Shown here: piece by piece, positions 63,965 through 64,000 of the stretch
Layout of the letters: every line of letters starts with the position of its first letter
Numbering within the stretch: position 1 is the first letter of the stretch
Assembly: GCA_036852015.1 (NCBI GenBank)
Contig: JAANDG010000018.1
Location: forward strand, 186,001 to 250,000
Direction: 5' to 3'
From: Pelodera strongyloides
Taxonomy: Eukaryota; Nematoda; Chromadorea; Rhabditida; Rhabditidae
Length of the DNA: 64,000 nucleotides
Notes under the pieces: model-generated
The model's database searches: none
The model's input: only the letters and a program-made list of their open reading frames with translations
What the model was told of the DNA's origin: nothing
Translations under genes and position numbers: made by a program

Positions 63965-64000
63965 CTGAAATAAGAATTAACATACTAAACATATGGAACA

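Overview
The window is nuclear DNA from a nematode, most likely a clade V (strongylid, hookworm-like) worm; the species cannot be fixed from sequence alone. It is AT-rich, with small protein-coding exons (mostly 50-230 bases) split by GT...AG introns with TTTCAG-type acceptors. Several genes have an acceptor-like site a few bases before the ATG, as expected for spliced-leader trans-splicing. Nothing prokaryotic, CRISPR-like or operon-like in the bacterial sense is present. Exon chains were assembled by hand from splice sites, reading phase and protein similarity.

Layout. (1) 44-1070, minus: inner exons of a PX-domain RhoGAP of the ARHGAP32/33 type, running off the left edge. (2) 1071-10066: gene-poor, with two strong foldbacks. 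(3) 10067-17781, minus: a complete 24-exon calcium-independent phospholipase A2 (PLA2G6/PNPLA9 type, ankyrin repeats plus patatin domain, about 1006 residues). (4) 18635-22721, plus: a 15-exon COG7 gene (Golgi tethering complex), divergent from the phospholipase across a short region holding a perfect hairpin. (5) 23050-25281, minus: an unrecognised 9-exon gene for a secreted-start, single-pass membrane protein, tail-to-tail with COG7. (6) 26479-29159, minus: a 10-exon MIG-13 orthologue (signal peptide, CUB, LDL-receptor A, membrane segment, proline-rich tail; 360 residues). (7) 29160-44630: sparse, with repeats and a few orphan exons on the minus strand, the best at 41668-42201. (8) 44631-51586, minus: a 5-HT2-like biogenic amine GPCR resembling SER-1. 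(9) 51587-61943: sparse, repeat-bearing. (10) 61944-63964, minus: the last two exons of a C2H2 zinc-finger gene entering from the right edge.

The genes are ordinary neighbours, not a pathway. Two (MIG-13, amine receptor) act in neuronal development and signalling, two (iPLA2, COG7) in membrane and lipid homeostasis. The most unusual non-genic signal is a repeat family with TTAA-flanked inverted ends; two of its three visible members carry a tRNA-like RNA polymerase III promoter.
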